Positions 17,007 through 25,953 of a DNA stretch of 64,000 nucleotides are shown one piece after another. Position numbers and translations under genes: made by a program. Under the pieces are notes generated by a model. It was not told the DNA's origin. It ran no database searches and was given only the letters and a program-made list of their open reading frames with translations. The first letter of the stretch is position 1; each line of letters starts with the position of its first letter. The stretch covers positions 3,510,920-3,574,919 of the forward strand of contig NZ_LR593887.1 in the NCBI RefSeq assembly GCF_901538355.1. Reading direction: 5' to 3'. The stretch is from Tuwongella immobilis. Its GTDB lineage: Bacteria > Planctomycetota > Planctomycetia > Gemmatales > Gemmataceae.

Positions 17007-18505
17007 CCGCACCACAGTCCGATTCACCCACCGATGAGCAACTCCTGGAGAAATTGGGATACCGCCAAGAACTGGCGCGGCGCATGTCCGCATTCTCGAA
17101 CTTCGCAATTTCCTTCTCGATCATCTGCATTTTGGCGGGCGGAATCACGTCGTTCCATCTCGGATTGGCCAGCGTCGGCGGCGCATCGGTCGGCATCGGG
17201 TGGCCATTGGTAACGCTCTTCGCGCTGGTCGTCGCCGCAACCATGGGCCAAGTCGCCTCGGCATTCCCAACCGCCGGCGGACTCTACCACTGGGCATCGA
17301 TTCTGGGCGGACGTGGCTGGGGCTGGGCGACGGCGTGGTTCAATCTCGGTGGGCTGGTGATGGTTGCCGCCGCGATCAATTCCGGCACGTATCATTTCGC
17401 CTTCGATTCGCTGGGACTGCCGAAATCATTCACAACGCAAGTCTTGTTCCTCACGGGAATTACCGCGATTCAGGCAATCCTGAATCATCGTGGCATCCGA
17501 GTGACCACCATCCTCACCGATTTCAGCGGCTACTGGATTCTGGTCATCTCGATGCTGCTCACGGTCAGTCTGTTCGCCTGGGCACCCGGCTGGGATTGGA
17601 ACCGCTTGGTCACGTTCACCAATCTCAGCGGCCTGCCATCGGGTGAGGAACTTTCGCCGGTTGTTCCCGCGAACGAGTCGCTGCTTTGGCTGTTTGCCTT
17701 CAGTCTGATGCTCCCCGCATACACTCTGACGGGCTACGATGCATCCGCACATGTGTCGGAAGAAACCCGGAACGCGGAGCGATCGGTGCCCCGGGGGATC
17801 GTGCAATCGGTGTTGATCTCCGGAATCGCGGGTTGGATCATGCTCATCGCCATCATGTTGGCGATTCCCGACTTGCGAGACGCCGCCAATCAAGGCTCGG
17901 GTGCCGTCGTCTGGACCCTTCGCAACGTGTTGCCGCAACCGTTGGCGTTGGGATTGCTCCTGGCGATTATCTTGGCCCAATACTTGTGCGGACTGGCGAC
18001 CATCACCTCGGCATCGCGGATGACCTATGCCTTTGCCCGCGATGGCGGACTGCCCGCATCGCGCTGGTTGGCGACTGTGAGTCCGATCCGCAAGACTCCC
18101 GGCCCGGCGATTTGGACCGTCGCAATTGCAATCATCGCCTTCACGTTATACACACCGGTGTATGACACCATCGCGCTGGTCTGCACCATCTTCCTCTATG
18201 TCTCGTATGTGCTTCCGACTGCACTTGGATTCCTTGCGCATGGCAAGCGCTGGAATCATTTCGGCCCATGGAATCTGGGACGCTGGTATCGACCGCTGGC
18301 GGGAATCGCGGTTCTCGGGTGCGGCGGCTTGATTGTGCTGGGCATGCAACCACCGAATGAGAAAGCGGGCACCACCTTGGCCATCGCAATCGGTCTGCTC
18401 GTGCTTGGCTGGTTCGGCTATGCCCGTCGCCATTTCCCCGGCCCGCCGGTATCGCTGCTCAAAGCGGAGCATGAATCGGCGAATCCGGAGAATCGGCAAT
18501 TGTGA
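17003..18505 (+). CDS. APC-family permease, probable ethanolamine transporter
   Basis: This 500-residue integral membrane protein has about 12 hydrophobic helices. APC-family features include the N-terminal region with RMSAFSNFAISFSIICILAG, the PTAGGLYHWAS motif in helix 2, and the TGYDASAHVSEETRNAE segment after helix 6 that is typical of amino-acid/GABA/ethanolamine permeases. The start overlaps eutC by 4 bases, so ethanolamine uptake is the natural inference. The sequence alone would equally fit an amino-acid or choline-like permease. No eut shell, aldehyde dehydrogenase or reactivase gene follows; the next feature is tRNA-Gly. Confidence 0.88.
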   Translation: MTAPQSDSPTDEQLLEKLGYRQELARRMSAFSNFAISFSIICILAGGITSFHLGLASVGGASVGIGWPLVTLFALVVAATMGQVASAFPTAGGLYHWASILGGRGWGWATAWFNLGGLVMVAAAINSGTYHFAFDSLGLPKSFTTQVLFLTGITAIQAILNHRGIRVTTILTDFSGYWILVISMLLTVSLFAWAPGWDWNRLVTFTNLSGLPSGEELSPVVPANESLLWLFAFSLMLPAYTLTGYDASAHVSEETRNAERSVPRGIVQSVLISGIAGWIMLIAIMLAIPDLRDAANQGSGAVVWTLRNVLPQPLALGLLLAIILAQYLCGLATITSASRMTYAFARDGGLPASRWLATVSPIRKTPGPAIWTVAIAIIAFTLYTPVYDTIALVCTIFLYVSYVLPTALGFLAHGKRWNHFGPWNLGRWYRPLAGIAVLGCGGLIVLGMQPPNEKAGTTLAIAIGLLVLGWFGYARRHFPGPPVSLLKAEHESANPENRQL

Positions 18506-18564
18506 TCGAATTCGCAACCTGGGAACGCTGCCAAATTCGCGGCGAAGAATCGCAAGAACTCCCC

Positions 18565-18593
18565 TTGTGGAAATGCGACTTCGCCCTTAAATT
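18565..18593 (+). promoter_or_regulatory. Putative tRNA-Gly promoter
   Basis: TTGTGG (18565-18570) and TAAATT (18588-18593) are separated by 17 bases. Transcription would start near 18600, about ten bases before the mature tRNA. Confidence 0.45.
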
Positions 18594-18609
18594 ACAGATG
18601 TAGTCGATC

Positions 18610-18681
<72 letters not shown>

Positions 18682-18685
18682 CTTG

Positions 18686-18721
18686 AACCGAATCCACTCC
18701 TCGGAATGGATTCGGTTTTTT
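18686..18721 (+). terminator. Rho-independent terminator after tRNA-Gly
   Basis: AACCGAATCCA (18686-18696) and TGGATTCGGTT (18707-18717) form an 11-bp stem with a 10-base loop, running into six T residues (18716-18721). It is the clearest intrinsic terminator in the window. Confidence 0.85.
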
Positions 18722-18837
18722 CGTTTGCGGACCATATCGTTCCGACACCACTCCCAATCCGCACACAATCCACCAGCCCTGCCCCCGATGTTGTCAGCAT
18801 CAGAGACAGGGAAATTTCGCCAGACAGAATTGACGCT

Positions 18838-20088
18838 TCACTTGGCCTCGGTGCCAACCGTCGCAGTCGATTCCAACCCATCTCGATTCACCGTGATGAC
18901 CTTGTAGATCGAGGTCGTTGTTCCGTCCCGATCGAATAACGTCATGCTCGGATTTCGCGGGACCGCTTCATCGCCATAGTTCCACGATTGAAAGAGCCCT
19001 TGCGCATTGTCGCGGCCTTTGGGACTGCCGACCACGGCGATTTCTTTGCCATCACGCAGCACTCGAAACCCGCGAATGCCCGATTCCAAGTCAGCCACCG
19101 CCAACCAGCGAATCCGCATTCCGCCATTGGTATCGCGAGCGACCGACACCGCTATCGGAGCGGGTGGCGGCGTGGTATCCGTCAGTTCGCCGGTTTTTCC
19201 GAATGTCTGCCAGGCTTTGGCGAACGTCTCATCGATCAGCCAGGAGGCGGCATTGGCATCGCCGGGATACTTGTCTGCGGGAAAGATCGCTAGCGTATCG
19301 GGATTTCCCAGCCATGCCCGACTGCGATCCACCGGACGAAGCGCAGCCGTGGGCGAATCCGCAAGCGGCAAGCGGGCCGTGAGCGCAGCATCCAAAAAGC
19401 GAATGGAGAGATCGCGGCCACGCCGACAATCATGCGACGATTTCGGATCGATCGACGATGCCCAAACCGCACCGCGCGGCCGATTCTTCTGCATACTCGC
19501 CAGCGAATTGCGATGCACCGCTTCAAATCGGCCGGTTTTCTCTTGCTCGCCATATTGCAGCAGCACTGGCACCCCCATTGAGGCTTCGGGCAGATCGACC
19601 AATGCCTGCGATCGAGGCACGGCGGCGATCATTCGTTCGGGATGCCGAGCGACGTAGTGCATCGCCCACAGCGCTCCCCCCGAGTGCCCCCAAATCGCCA
19701 TCGGCAACTGGGGCAGTTCGGGATGCTTCGATTCCTGGGCGAATTTCGCCAGCGCATCTGCCAACGCACGTTCCGAACCATTGGTCGGCACAAACCAATC
19801 TGCGCACTCCTTCTGCGGGATGAAATGGGTGCCCAGCAGCGCGGCCCTATGCTTGATCGCCAGCGCTTGCCATTGCAAATCGCTGGCATGGTCCAGCCCC
19901 GCTCGACCGCAGCCATGTTGCCGAATAATCAACGCTCGCAACGTCGGCACATGATCCGGCACCCACAAGCGAAATGCCGCAGACTGATATTTCTCGCCCT
20001 CTTTGGGCGGAATGGACAATTCCCATTCTGCTCCCGAAGCCGACGAGACGAGCCCGATTCCGAGCAATCCGACAATCCAACTCCGCAT
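18838..20088 (-). CDS. Exported alpha/beta hydrolase with C-terminal FnIII-like region
   Basis: This 416-residue protein has a signal peptide (about residues 1-20, ending in SSASGAEWE). An alpha/beta-hydrolase domain follows, with an HGCGRAG segment near the oxyanion hole and a nucleophile motif IWGHSGGALWA. A C-terminal region after about residue 300 resembles a fibronectin-III-like module (TPPPAPIAVSVARD, then IRGFRVLRDGKEIAVVG). The start at 20088 has AGGAG seven bases upstream; an in-frame ATG at 20094 would overlap the previous stop as ATGA and is the alternative. It follows the CE15-like esterase, so the two probably act together on extracytoplasmic carbohydrate esters. Confidence 0.8.
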   Translation of the reverse strand: MRSWIVGLLGIGLVSSASGAEWELSIPPKEGEKYQSAAFRLWVPDHVPTLRALIIRQHGCGRAGLDHASDLQWQALAIKHRAALLGTHFIPQKECADWFVPTNGSERALADALAKFAQESKHPELPQLPMAIWGHSGGALWAMHYVARHPERMIAAVPRSQALVDLPEASMGVPVLLQYGEQEKTGRFEAVHRNSLASMQKNRPRGAVWASSIDPKSSHDCRRGRDLSIRFLDAALTARLPLADSPTAALRPVDRSRAWLGNPDTLAIFPADKYPGDANAASWLIDETFAKAWQTFGKTGELTDTTPPPAPIAVSVARDTNGGMRIRWLAVADLESGIRGFRVLRDGKEIAVVGSPKGRDNAQGLFQSWNYGDEAVPRNPSMTLFDRDGTTTSIYKVITVNRDGLESTATVGTEAK

Positions 20089-20090
20089 GG

Positions 20091-21392
20091 TCATTCTCCT
20101 TTGGCCGGATTTTTGGCGAACTCGCGATCGGCGAAATCCAGAAATGCCTTCCAATCCTGCCGATTCATCGAATGCTCACCCGGGCGGAGAAAATAGCCGA
20201 GTCGATCGCCGATCAGCTCATTCATGACGGGTTTCGCCGCGGAATCAATGCCCGCCTTCCCGTACAATTGCCAGACGGAATTGGCCGATTTCAGCACCTC
20301 CAACTGCCCGTCCGGATTCGCCCAAGTATCTTTGACCGCGTTGGAAAACAGCAGCGAACGCGGCGCGACCAATGCCGCCAAGCAGTTTTGATCGAACGGC
20401 AGTCGATCGGGGGATTTGTTGAATGTCTTGAAATTGTCGTTGAACCAGTGCGGGAAGACGGTGTTGATGCGTTCAACGGGTTCGCCGATTTTCCCACGAC
20501 TCGGCGCGGAGCCGCCGCACCCCGCTTGATGCGAGATCACCACTTGGACTCGATCGTCGAACGCCCCACATAGCAAAGCGGTCTTGCCCAATCGGGAGTG
20601 TCCGACAATCGCCACCCGCGCGGGATCAATTTCGGATAATTCGCGGACATACGACACAACTTGCGACATCCCCCATGCCCAAACCGCGATTGTCGAGAAA
20701 TCGGCGGCTCCGTGCGGTCGACCGAGTTTCTGTCGCAAAATCGGCTGATACCCGCCGCGTAAGTCGGTGCGGTCGGGGTCAAAGTCGCCGGAGTAGACTA
20801 ACGCCACCGCATATCCGCGCGCGATCGCCTGATCGATCGCCCAGACATCGACTTGGCTGCCACGGCTGGCTTCGGTCGCACGATTATCCGTGACGCCGGG
20901 ATATTTCGGATAAATCCAGTTGGGATTGATTCGCACCTTGGGATGATCGGTCGCCGCGTGATTGCCTGCGAAATTCATCCCCACGAAAATCGGATGTGTT
21001 TTCTTGCCATCATTGGGAATCACCAGAAGCAGATGCACCGGCGGCGCATCGGCATTACCCATCCGCAGGGTAATGTCGCGGAGTGTCGCCTTGCCAGAAT
21101 ACGCCTTGGTATCCTCCATCTCCACGGCGGCCAGCACCGGCATCCGCTCGGGCAGTTGGCCGTACATATAGTGGGAGATGAGTTTGGCCAACTCGGGCCG
21201 ACGCTGCATTTCCCACTCGGAAACCGTGCGGACAATCGGCCCGGTAGTGGGTTTCAGCGGGTCGGGCAGTTCCGGGCGACTGGGAAGTTGGTCAACCGTG
21301 GGAAAGGTTTCCGCATGAGCCGCAGACAGCCCGCAAAGCAAGCTGCCCACGAAGACCAGCGAGCGAATGGAGACGTGACGAACCGAACGCAT
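20091..21392 (-). CDS. Exported CE15-type glucuronoyl esterase-like protein
   Basis: This 433-residue protein has a signal peptide (about residues 1-27). The nucleophile motif IVGHSRLGKTAL places the serine at residue 266 with the Arg-x-Gly-Lys context characteristic of carbohydrate esterase family 15. The HQAGCGGSAPSRGK block and the C-terminal GEHSMNRQDW with the likely catalytic histidine also fit. CE15 enzymes cleave ester bonds between lignin alcohols and glucuronoyl groups of xylan; some bacterial members have other substrates. It lies downstream of ggt on the same strand across 73 bases and immediately upstream of an alpha/beta hydrolase gene. Confidence 0.82.
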   Translation of the reverse strand: MRSVRHVSIRSLVFVGSLLCGLSAAHAETFPTVDQLPSRPELPDPLKPTTGPIVRTVSEWEMQRRPELAKLISHYMYGQLPERMPVLAAVEMEDTKAYSGKATLRDITLRMGNADAPPVHLLLVIPNDGKKTHPIFVGMNFAGNHAATDHPKVRINPNWIYPKYPGVTDNRATEASRGSQVDVWAIDQAIARGYAVALVYSGDFDPDRTDLRGGYQPILRQKLGRPHGAADFSTIAVWAWGMSQVVSYVRELSEIDPARVAIVGHSRLGKTALLCGAFDDRVQVVISHQAGCGGSAPSRGKIGEPVERINTVFPHWFNDNFKTFNKSPDRLPFDQNCLAALVAPRSLLFSNAVKDTWANPDGQLEVLKSANSVWQLYGKAGIDSAAKPVMNELIGDRLGYFLRPGEHSMNRQDWKAFLDFADREFAKNPAKGE

Positions 21393-21465
21393 GAGAGAGC
21401 CTCCGCGAGAGAGAACGCTGAGTATCAGAGTGCCTCAGTGTAAAATCCCTCGCGGACTGATGCCA

Positions 21466-23160
21466 TCAATAACCCGCGGCTTTCCCTTCAATGCGATGGT
21501 CCGATGCACCGTGATACTTCCCGGTCTTTGGATCCACCCAAATGCTATGGGCATCGCCCTGATTGTGCCCCGTCAGTTGATGGCCAATCGCGCGAAGCCG
21601 TTGCGCTTCCAACGGAAACTTCGCCAGCGATTCCATGCGGATTTCATTCGGCAACCACTGATGATGAACCCGTGGCGAGGCGACTGCCGCTTGAATCTCC
21701 ATGTCATAATCAACGACGCTAACGATGATATTCATGACGGTATTCGTGATGGTTCGCCCACCGGGACTCCCGACGATCAGCACGACTTTGCCATCTTTTC
21801 GCAGAATCGTCGGGGTCATCGACGACAACATTCGCTTGTTCGGCTGAATGCGGTTGGGCATCGTACCAATCTTGCCCGTGCGATCGGTGACACCGGGGTA
21901 GATGTTGAAGTCGGTCATTTCGTTATTCAGCAGAAATCCCGCCCCGGGTACCACGATGCGAGCGCCGTAACTTCGCTCAAGCGTGTAGGTGTTGGAGACT
22001 GCCATTCCGTCTTTGTCGATGATCGAAAAGTGTGTGGTGGACGGGCTTTCCGGCGGAATGTTCAGCTCGGGTGCCAACGCTTCGCTGCGAATCGCAGCAT
22101 TGGGTCGAATGAGTTTCGCCAACTTCTCGGCATGTTCTTTGCGCGTTAGATGTTCGGGAATCGAATTGAAATCGGGATCGCCCAGATATTTTGCGCGCTC
22201 ACTGTACGCAATCTTCATCGACTCGGCCATCCGATGGATGGTTTCGGCGGAGAATCGTGGATGCTCGGCCTTCGGGAACGTCTCCAGGATGTTCAACGCC
22301 AATGACAGCGTGATTCCACCCGCGCTCGGCGGTGGCGTGGAGATGATTTCGTACCCCCGATACGAGCTGCGGATCGGCGTGCGTTGTTTGGCCTGATAGT
22401 TCGCCAAATCTTCGAGCGTAATCAGTCCCCCGCTGCGTTGCATCTCGGCGGCCAACAACTTGGCGGTTTCGCCAGTATAGAATTCGCTCGCTCCCTGCTC
22501 CATCACGCGGGTCAATGTCTTCGCCAAATCCGGCTGGATGAATCGATCGCCGGCCTGCCATTCGCCTTTGCCGTTTTTCCCGAAGGTCTGCCGGAATAAG
22601 GGGTTATTCGGTTTCGATTGCACAACGATATTCAAACCATCTGCCAGCGCTTGACTGACGGGAAAGCCATCGCGGGCCAGTCGAACCGCCGGTTCCACCA
22701 GCGTCTTCCAGGGGAGTTTACCATATTTTTGGTGCGCCAATTCCAACCCGCGAAGCGTCCCCGGCACGCCCACCGCTTTCGGCGTGGCCCAACTAGTGGG
22801 ACTCGCCAGCATTTCGGGAGTCGAAGCTTTCGGTGCCTTTTCCCGATAGTCGAACAGTGTCGGTTCGGCACCCTTGGGCGGTTGCACGAGCATAAATCCA
22901 CCGCCGCCGATATTTCCGGCTTCGGGAAACGTCACCGCTTCGGCCAACGCGACCGCAACCGCCGCATCCACTGCCGTGCCACCCTGCTTGAGAATCTCCA
23001 CCCCGATATCGGCGGCGATGGGCGACACACACACCACCATGCCATTTTCAGCGACCGTCGCGGCTCGTGGCGGCGCATCCGGCGCGGGTGGGCGGGCCTC
23101 CCCCGAGCGTGTCAGAACCAGCACCATCCACGCAGCCAAGACGGTTGTTCGCAGTCGCAT
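21466..23160 (-). CDS. ggt: Gamma-glutamyltransferase (periplasmic)
   Basis: GGT is an Ntn hydrolase that cleaves or transfers the gamma-glutamyl group of glutathione and related peptides. The 564-residue precursor has a signal peptide (about 1-22). Family segments are VEILKQGGTAVDAAVA, the GGGGFMLV block, and the processing site SPSTTHFSI, where Thr375 would become the N-terminus of the small subunit and catalytic nucleophile. The GSPGGRTI motif and LNNEMTDF segment line the active site. The start ATG follows AAGGA, and only three bases separate it from the alkB stop. Confidence 0.94.
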   Translation of the reverse strand: MRLRTTVLAAWMVLVLTRSGEARPPAPDAPPRAATVAENGMVVCVSPIAADIGVEILKQGGTAVDAAVAVALAEAVTFPEAGNIGGGGFMLVQPPKGAEPTLFDYREKAPKASTPEMLASPTSWATPKAVGVPGTLRGLELAHQKYGKLPWKTLVEPAVRLARDGFPVSQALADGLNIVVQSKPNNPLFRQTFGKNGKGEWQAGDRFIQPDLAKTLTRVMEQGASEFYTGETAKLLAAEMQRSGGLITLEDLANYQAKQRTPIRSSYRGYEIISTPPPSAGGITLSLALNILETFPKAEHPRFSAETIHRMAESMKIAYSERAKYLGDPDFNSIPEHLTRKEHAEKLAKLIRPNAAIRSEALAPELNIPPESPSTTHFSIIDKDGMAVSNTYTLERSYGARIVVPGAGFLLNNEMTDFNIYPGVTDRTGKIGTMPNRIQPNKRMLSSMTPTILRKDGKVVLIVGSPGGRTITNTVMNIIVSVVDYDMEIQAAVASPRVHHQWLPNEIRMESLAKFPLEAQRLRAIGHQLTGHNQGDAHSIWVDPKTGKYHGASDHRIEGKAAGY

Positions 23161-23163
23161 CGG

Positions 23164-23781
23164 TCATCCTTCTCTCAATTGTGGCAATCGGACGTTCGTC
23201 CTGCGAAAGGTGAGATTCACACGCTCACCCACGGAGAGGTTCGTTTTCGGCAACGCATGTTCCCAATGATGTTGGAGCGTGCCAAACATCCACAGGAGCG
23301 AGCCGGATGTCAAATTCATGGTCATCGTCTCGCGTGTCGAGACATGCCGCAAGCGGAATCGGCGCACCGCTCCCAAGGAAAGCGATGCGATGATGGGATT
23401 TTGCCCCAGTTCCGGCTCATTGTCCGCATGAAAGGCGACCGAATCTTGACCATTCCGATAACGATTGAGCAGGACGCTATTGAACGATGCATCCAACCCA
23501 TCCGCCGATCCGTTCTCCGAGATCGCATCTCGAAGCTGAATCAAGGGTTGCGTCCAGTGCTCAGGATTGTGCTGGATGCCAGAATAGCGATACGTTACCC
23601 CCGCATCACCATACCAAGCCGTGAGTCGGGGAATCGGTTTCCCGAAGAAGAAATGCTGTTCCCAAGGCGTGTCATGGAGCAACGATTGCAAGAGCGACTC
23701 CGCCTCGGCGGGAGCGAGAAAATCGGGAATGAACCCGATTTCCCCACCATCGGCAAGCGAATACCGCTGCCACGCGGTCAT
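23164..23781 (-). CDS. alkB: AlkB-type 2-oxoglutarate/Fe(II) dioxygenase
   Basis: AlkB-type enzymes demethylate alkylated bases in DNA or RNA. The 205-residue product shows the iron-binding HxD in AFHADNEPELG, the distal histidine in HHWEHALPK, and the 2-oxoglutarate-binding arginines in ERVNLTFRRT. The PRLTAWYGD segment is typical of the ALKBH2/3-like group, and length is close to that of E. coli AlkB. The start overlaps the stop of the upstream methyltransferase/MetF gene as ATGA, so translation is coupled, an odd pairing of one-carbon metabolism with alkylation repair. Confidence 0.88.
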   Translation of the reverse strand: MTAWQRYSLADGGEIGFIPDFLAPAEAESLLQSLLHDTPWEQHFFFGKPIPRLTAWYGDAGVTYRYSGIQHNPEHWTQPLIQLRDAISENGSADGLDASFNSVLLNRYRNGQDSVAFHADNEPELGQNPIIASLSLGAVRRFRLRHVSTRETMTMNLTSGSLLWMFGTLQHHWEHALPKTNLSVGERVNLTFRRTNVRLPQLREG

Positions 23782-25718
23782 GCTCCCGAAACTCCGCTGG
23801 CCTCCGGAGCAGGAATCTTGCTTTGAATGTGCGCCATCAGTTCGACCGCCATTTCCGTAAACTTCTGCGGGGGAATCAGATAGAACGCATCCGCAGTCGG
23901 GAACATCTGATCGATGAGTTCCATGGCGATGCGGTTGCCCATCTTGCGGCCTTCTTTGCCGGAAAAGCCTTTCATCCGAGAACGAGCATCATCGGTCAGC
24001 TTGATCCCCGGCACTTCATTGTGCAGATATTCGGCATTCCGTTCGCTCAAAAGCGGCATGATCCCCACGAAGATCGGCGTCTTGAACTCCTGCGTCGCCG
24101 CGATCATTTCGTGATACCGCACGACATCGTACATCGGCTGCGTCATCGCAAAGTGTGCCCCGCGTTCGACTTTGCGACGCAACTTATCGACCACCGCCTT
24201 CAGGTTGCGACCATTCGGATCAAACGCCACGCCGATGGTGTATTCTGTCCGACCGGCAATGCTCAGTTCCGAATCATTGACGCCACGATTGAATTTCGCA
24301 ATCAGTTCGATCAGATCGAAACTGTTGAGATCATAAACGCTCGTCGCTCCGGGCGTATCTCCGACCTTCGAAGGATCGCCGGTCAATGCGAGGATGGTCC
24401 GCATGCCACGCACATGCGCTTCCAGCAACTTCGATTGGATCCCCAGTTTGTTGGAATCCCGGCAGGCCATATGCAGAATGACCGGAATATCGGCCTCGCG
24501 TTGGACAATCTCCGAGAAACCGAGATTCCCCATGTGCAGCGTGGCGACGGGGTTATCGGCCACCGTAATGGCATCGACACCCATATCGCGCAACTGCTGA
24601 GCCCGCTTGATGATCGGGCCGAAATTCAACCCACGCGGCGGATCCAGTTCGACCACCACCATCGGCCGCCGCCCCGGACGCTTTTCAACTGGAAGACCAT
24701 AATAGCGATCGGCAGTGTCGAGTTGGTGCAACAGTGATCCAGCAGGCGGCGGAGCAGGAATCGGCCCCTTCGGTTCGGCAGGCACCACAGCTGGCGGCAC
24801 CGCAGCTTCGATGCGCACCCGCACGCTCGGCTTGCGCGATCGCAACCGTTCCGCCATGCGGCGAATGGTGTCCGGAGTCGTCCCGCAACAGCCACCAACC
24901 AAATTGACGCCAGCTTGGACCATTCGTTCGGCGGAATCGACCATATACGGAAGCGGGGCCGCAAATCGATACCGGCCGTCGACAAATTGCGGCATCCCCG
25001 CATTCGGAAACGCACTAATCAGACAATCGCCCGAGCGAGCCATCGTCTCGACGGCACTGATGACACACCGAACACCACGACCGCAATTCGACCCGATCAC
25101 ATCGGCACCGGCTTGCACCAGCGAATCCATCGCTTGGGCGACCGTCACACCGGTGAGCGTGTGCCCATGCTCTTGGAACGTCATCTGAGCGATCACCGGC
25201 AGATCAGTAACCGTTTTCGCAACCTCAATCGCCAGCAGGAGTTGGCGAAGATCGCTGAAGGTTTCCAGAAGCAGCAGATCGACTCCGCCGTTGGCCAGAG
25301 CAACGATCGGCTCCCGAAAAAACTCGCGGATTTCATCATCGGTATGCGGGACGGTCTGGTCCGGCGTCAGCGTCATGCGAAGCGGCCCGACCGCACCCGC
25401 GACATACGCTTGATCCCCCGCCGCCGACTTTGCGAGTTCGGCAGCAACGGAATTAATCTCAGCGACTTCCTGCGGGTGATTCAGCGAGCCGAGTTTGGTG
25501 CGATTCGCCCCAAAGGTATTGGTTTCCAGGAGTTGCGCACCGGCATTGACGTATGCCGAGTGAATTTCCCGAATGAGTTGCGGCTGAAGTAGATTCAGGC
25601 GTTCAGGTCGGAGATCGGGCCGATGCTCCGAGTCGGATAAGAGCGTCCCGATTGCCCCATCGCCGATCAGAACTTCTTCACGAAGACGTGCCAAGAATTC
25701 GGAGCCGCGCGCGTTCAT
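23778..25718 (-). CDS. Homocysteine S-methyltransferase / methylenetetrahydrofolate reductase fusion
   Basis: This 646-residue protein joins two enzymes, like B. subtilis YitJ. Residues 1 to about 305 form a homocysteine methyltransferase barrel, with GDGAIGT near the start, the zinc cysteine in GSNCGRG, and the CC pair in GGCCGTTPDT. A Pro/Ala-rich linker (about 306-345) leads to a MetF domain with VVELDPPRG, TVADNPVATLHMGN, LTGDPSK, and the MTQPMYD segment. The fusion would couple 5-methyl-THF formation to methionine synthesis. It is the first gene of the alkB-ggt series and lies 136 bases downstream of tRNA-Ser. Confidence 0.92.
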   Translation of the reverse strand: MNARGSEFLARLREEVLIGDGAIGTLLSDSEHRPDLRPERLNLLQPQLIREIHSAYVNAGAQLLETNTFGANRTKLGSLNHPQEVAEINSVAAELAKSAAGDQAYVAGAVGPLRMTLTPDQTVPHTDDEIREFFREPIVALANGGVDLLLLETFSDLRQLLLAIEVAKTVTDLPVIAQMTFQEHGHTLTGVTVAQAMDSLVQAGADVIGSNCGRGVRCVISAVETMARSGDCLISAFPNAGMPQFVDGRYRFAAPLPYMVDSAERMVQAGVNLVGGCCGTTPDTIRRMAERLRSRKPSVRVRIEAAVPPAVVPAEPKGPIPAPPPAGSLLHQLDTADRYYGLPVEKRPGRRPMVVVELDPPRGLNFGPIIKRAQQLRDMGVDAITVADNPVATLHMGNLGFSEIVQREADIPVILHMACRDSNKLGIQSKLLEAHVRGMRTILALTGDPSKVGDTPGATSVYDLNSFDLIELIAKFNRGVNDSELSIAGRTEYTIGVAFDPNGRNLKAVVDKLRRKVERGAHFAMTQPMYDVVRYHEMIAATQEFKTPIFVGIMPLLSERNAEYLHNEVPGIKLTDDARSRMKGFSGKEGRKMGNRIAMELIDQMFPTADAFYLIPPQKFTEMAVELMAHIQSKIPAPEASGVSGA

Positions 25719-25854
25719 GATGCCGCCTCAAACTCAAGTCGGGACACGAGGATACGTCCCCTGTTCGGATTCACCAAATTCCAGCGGAAGTCGGAGATGG
25801 GCATGGAAGGATGTGCGGGATGATTCGTGCAACGAATCGAGTGAGCAAGTAAAG

Positions 25855-25941
25855 CGGAGAGAGAGGGATTTGAACCCTCGATACGGTTTCCCGTATACAG
25901 CATTTCCAGTGCTGCGCCTTCGACCACTCGGCCACCTCTCC
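25855..25941 (-). tRNA. tRNA-Ser (GGA)
   Basis: Reading leftward, the acceptor stem GGAGAGG (25941-25935) pairs with TCTCTCC (25862-25856) with one G-T pair and G as discriminator. The D-arm contains GGCCGAGTGGTCGAAGGC, the anticodon stem-loop CAGCACTGGAAATGCTG carries GGA, a long variable arm TACGGGAAACCGTA identifies a class II tRNA, and the T-arm is GAGGGTTCAAATCCCTC. The 87-base gene begins only 12 bases after the pyrB stop on the same strand. Confidence 0.96.
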
Positions 25942-25953
25942 GGCTTCTTCTTT

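Noticed and set aside
21393-21465. CTGAG/CTCAG hairpin and CCGCGAG repeat between ggt and the CE15 gene
   Set aside because: The arms are short and could occur by chance; no promoter or terminator pattern fits well.
22618-23826. 402-codon plus-strand frame opposite ggt and alkB
   Set aside because: It is antisense to two clearly conserved genes, and its translation has no recognisable domain.
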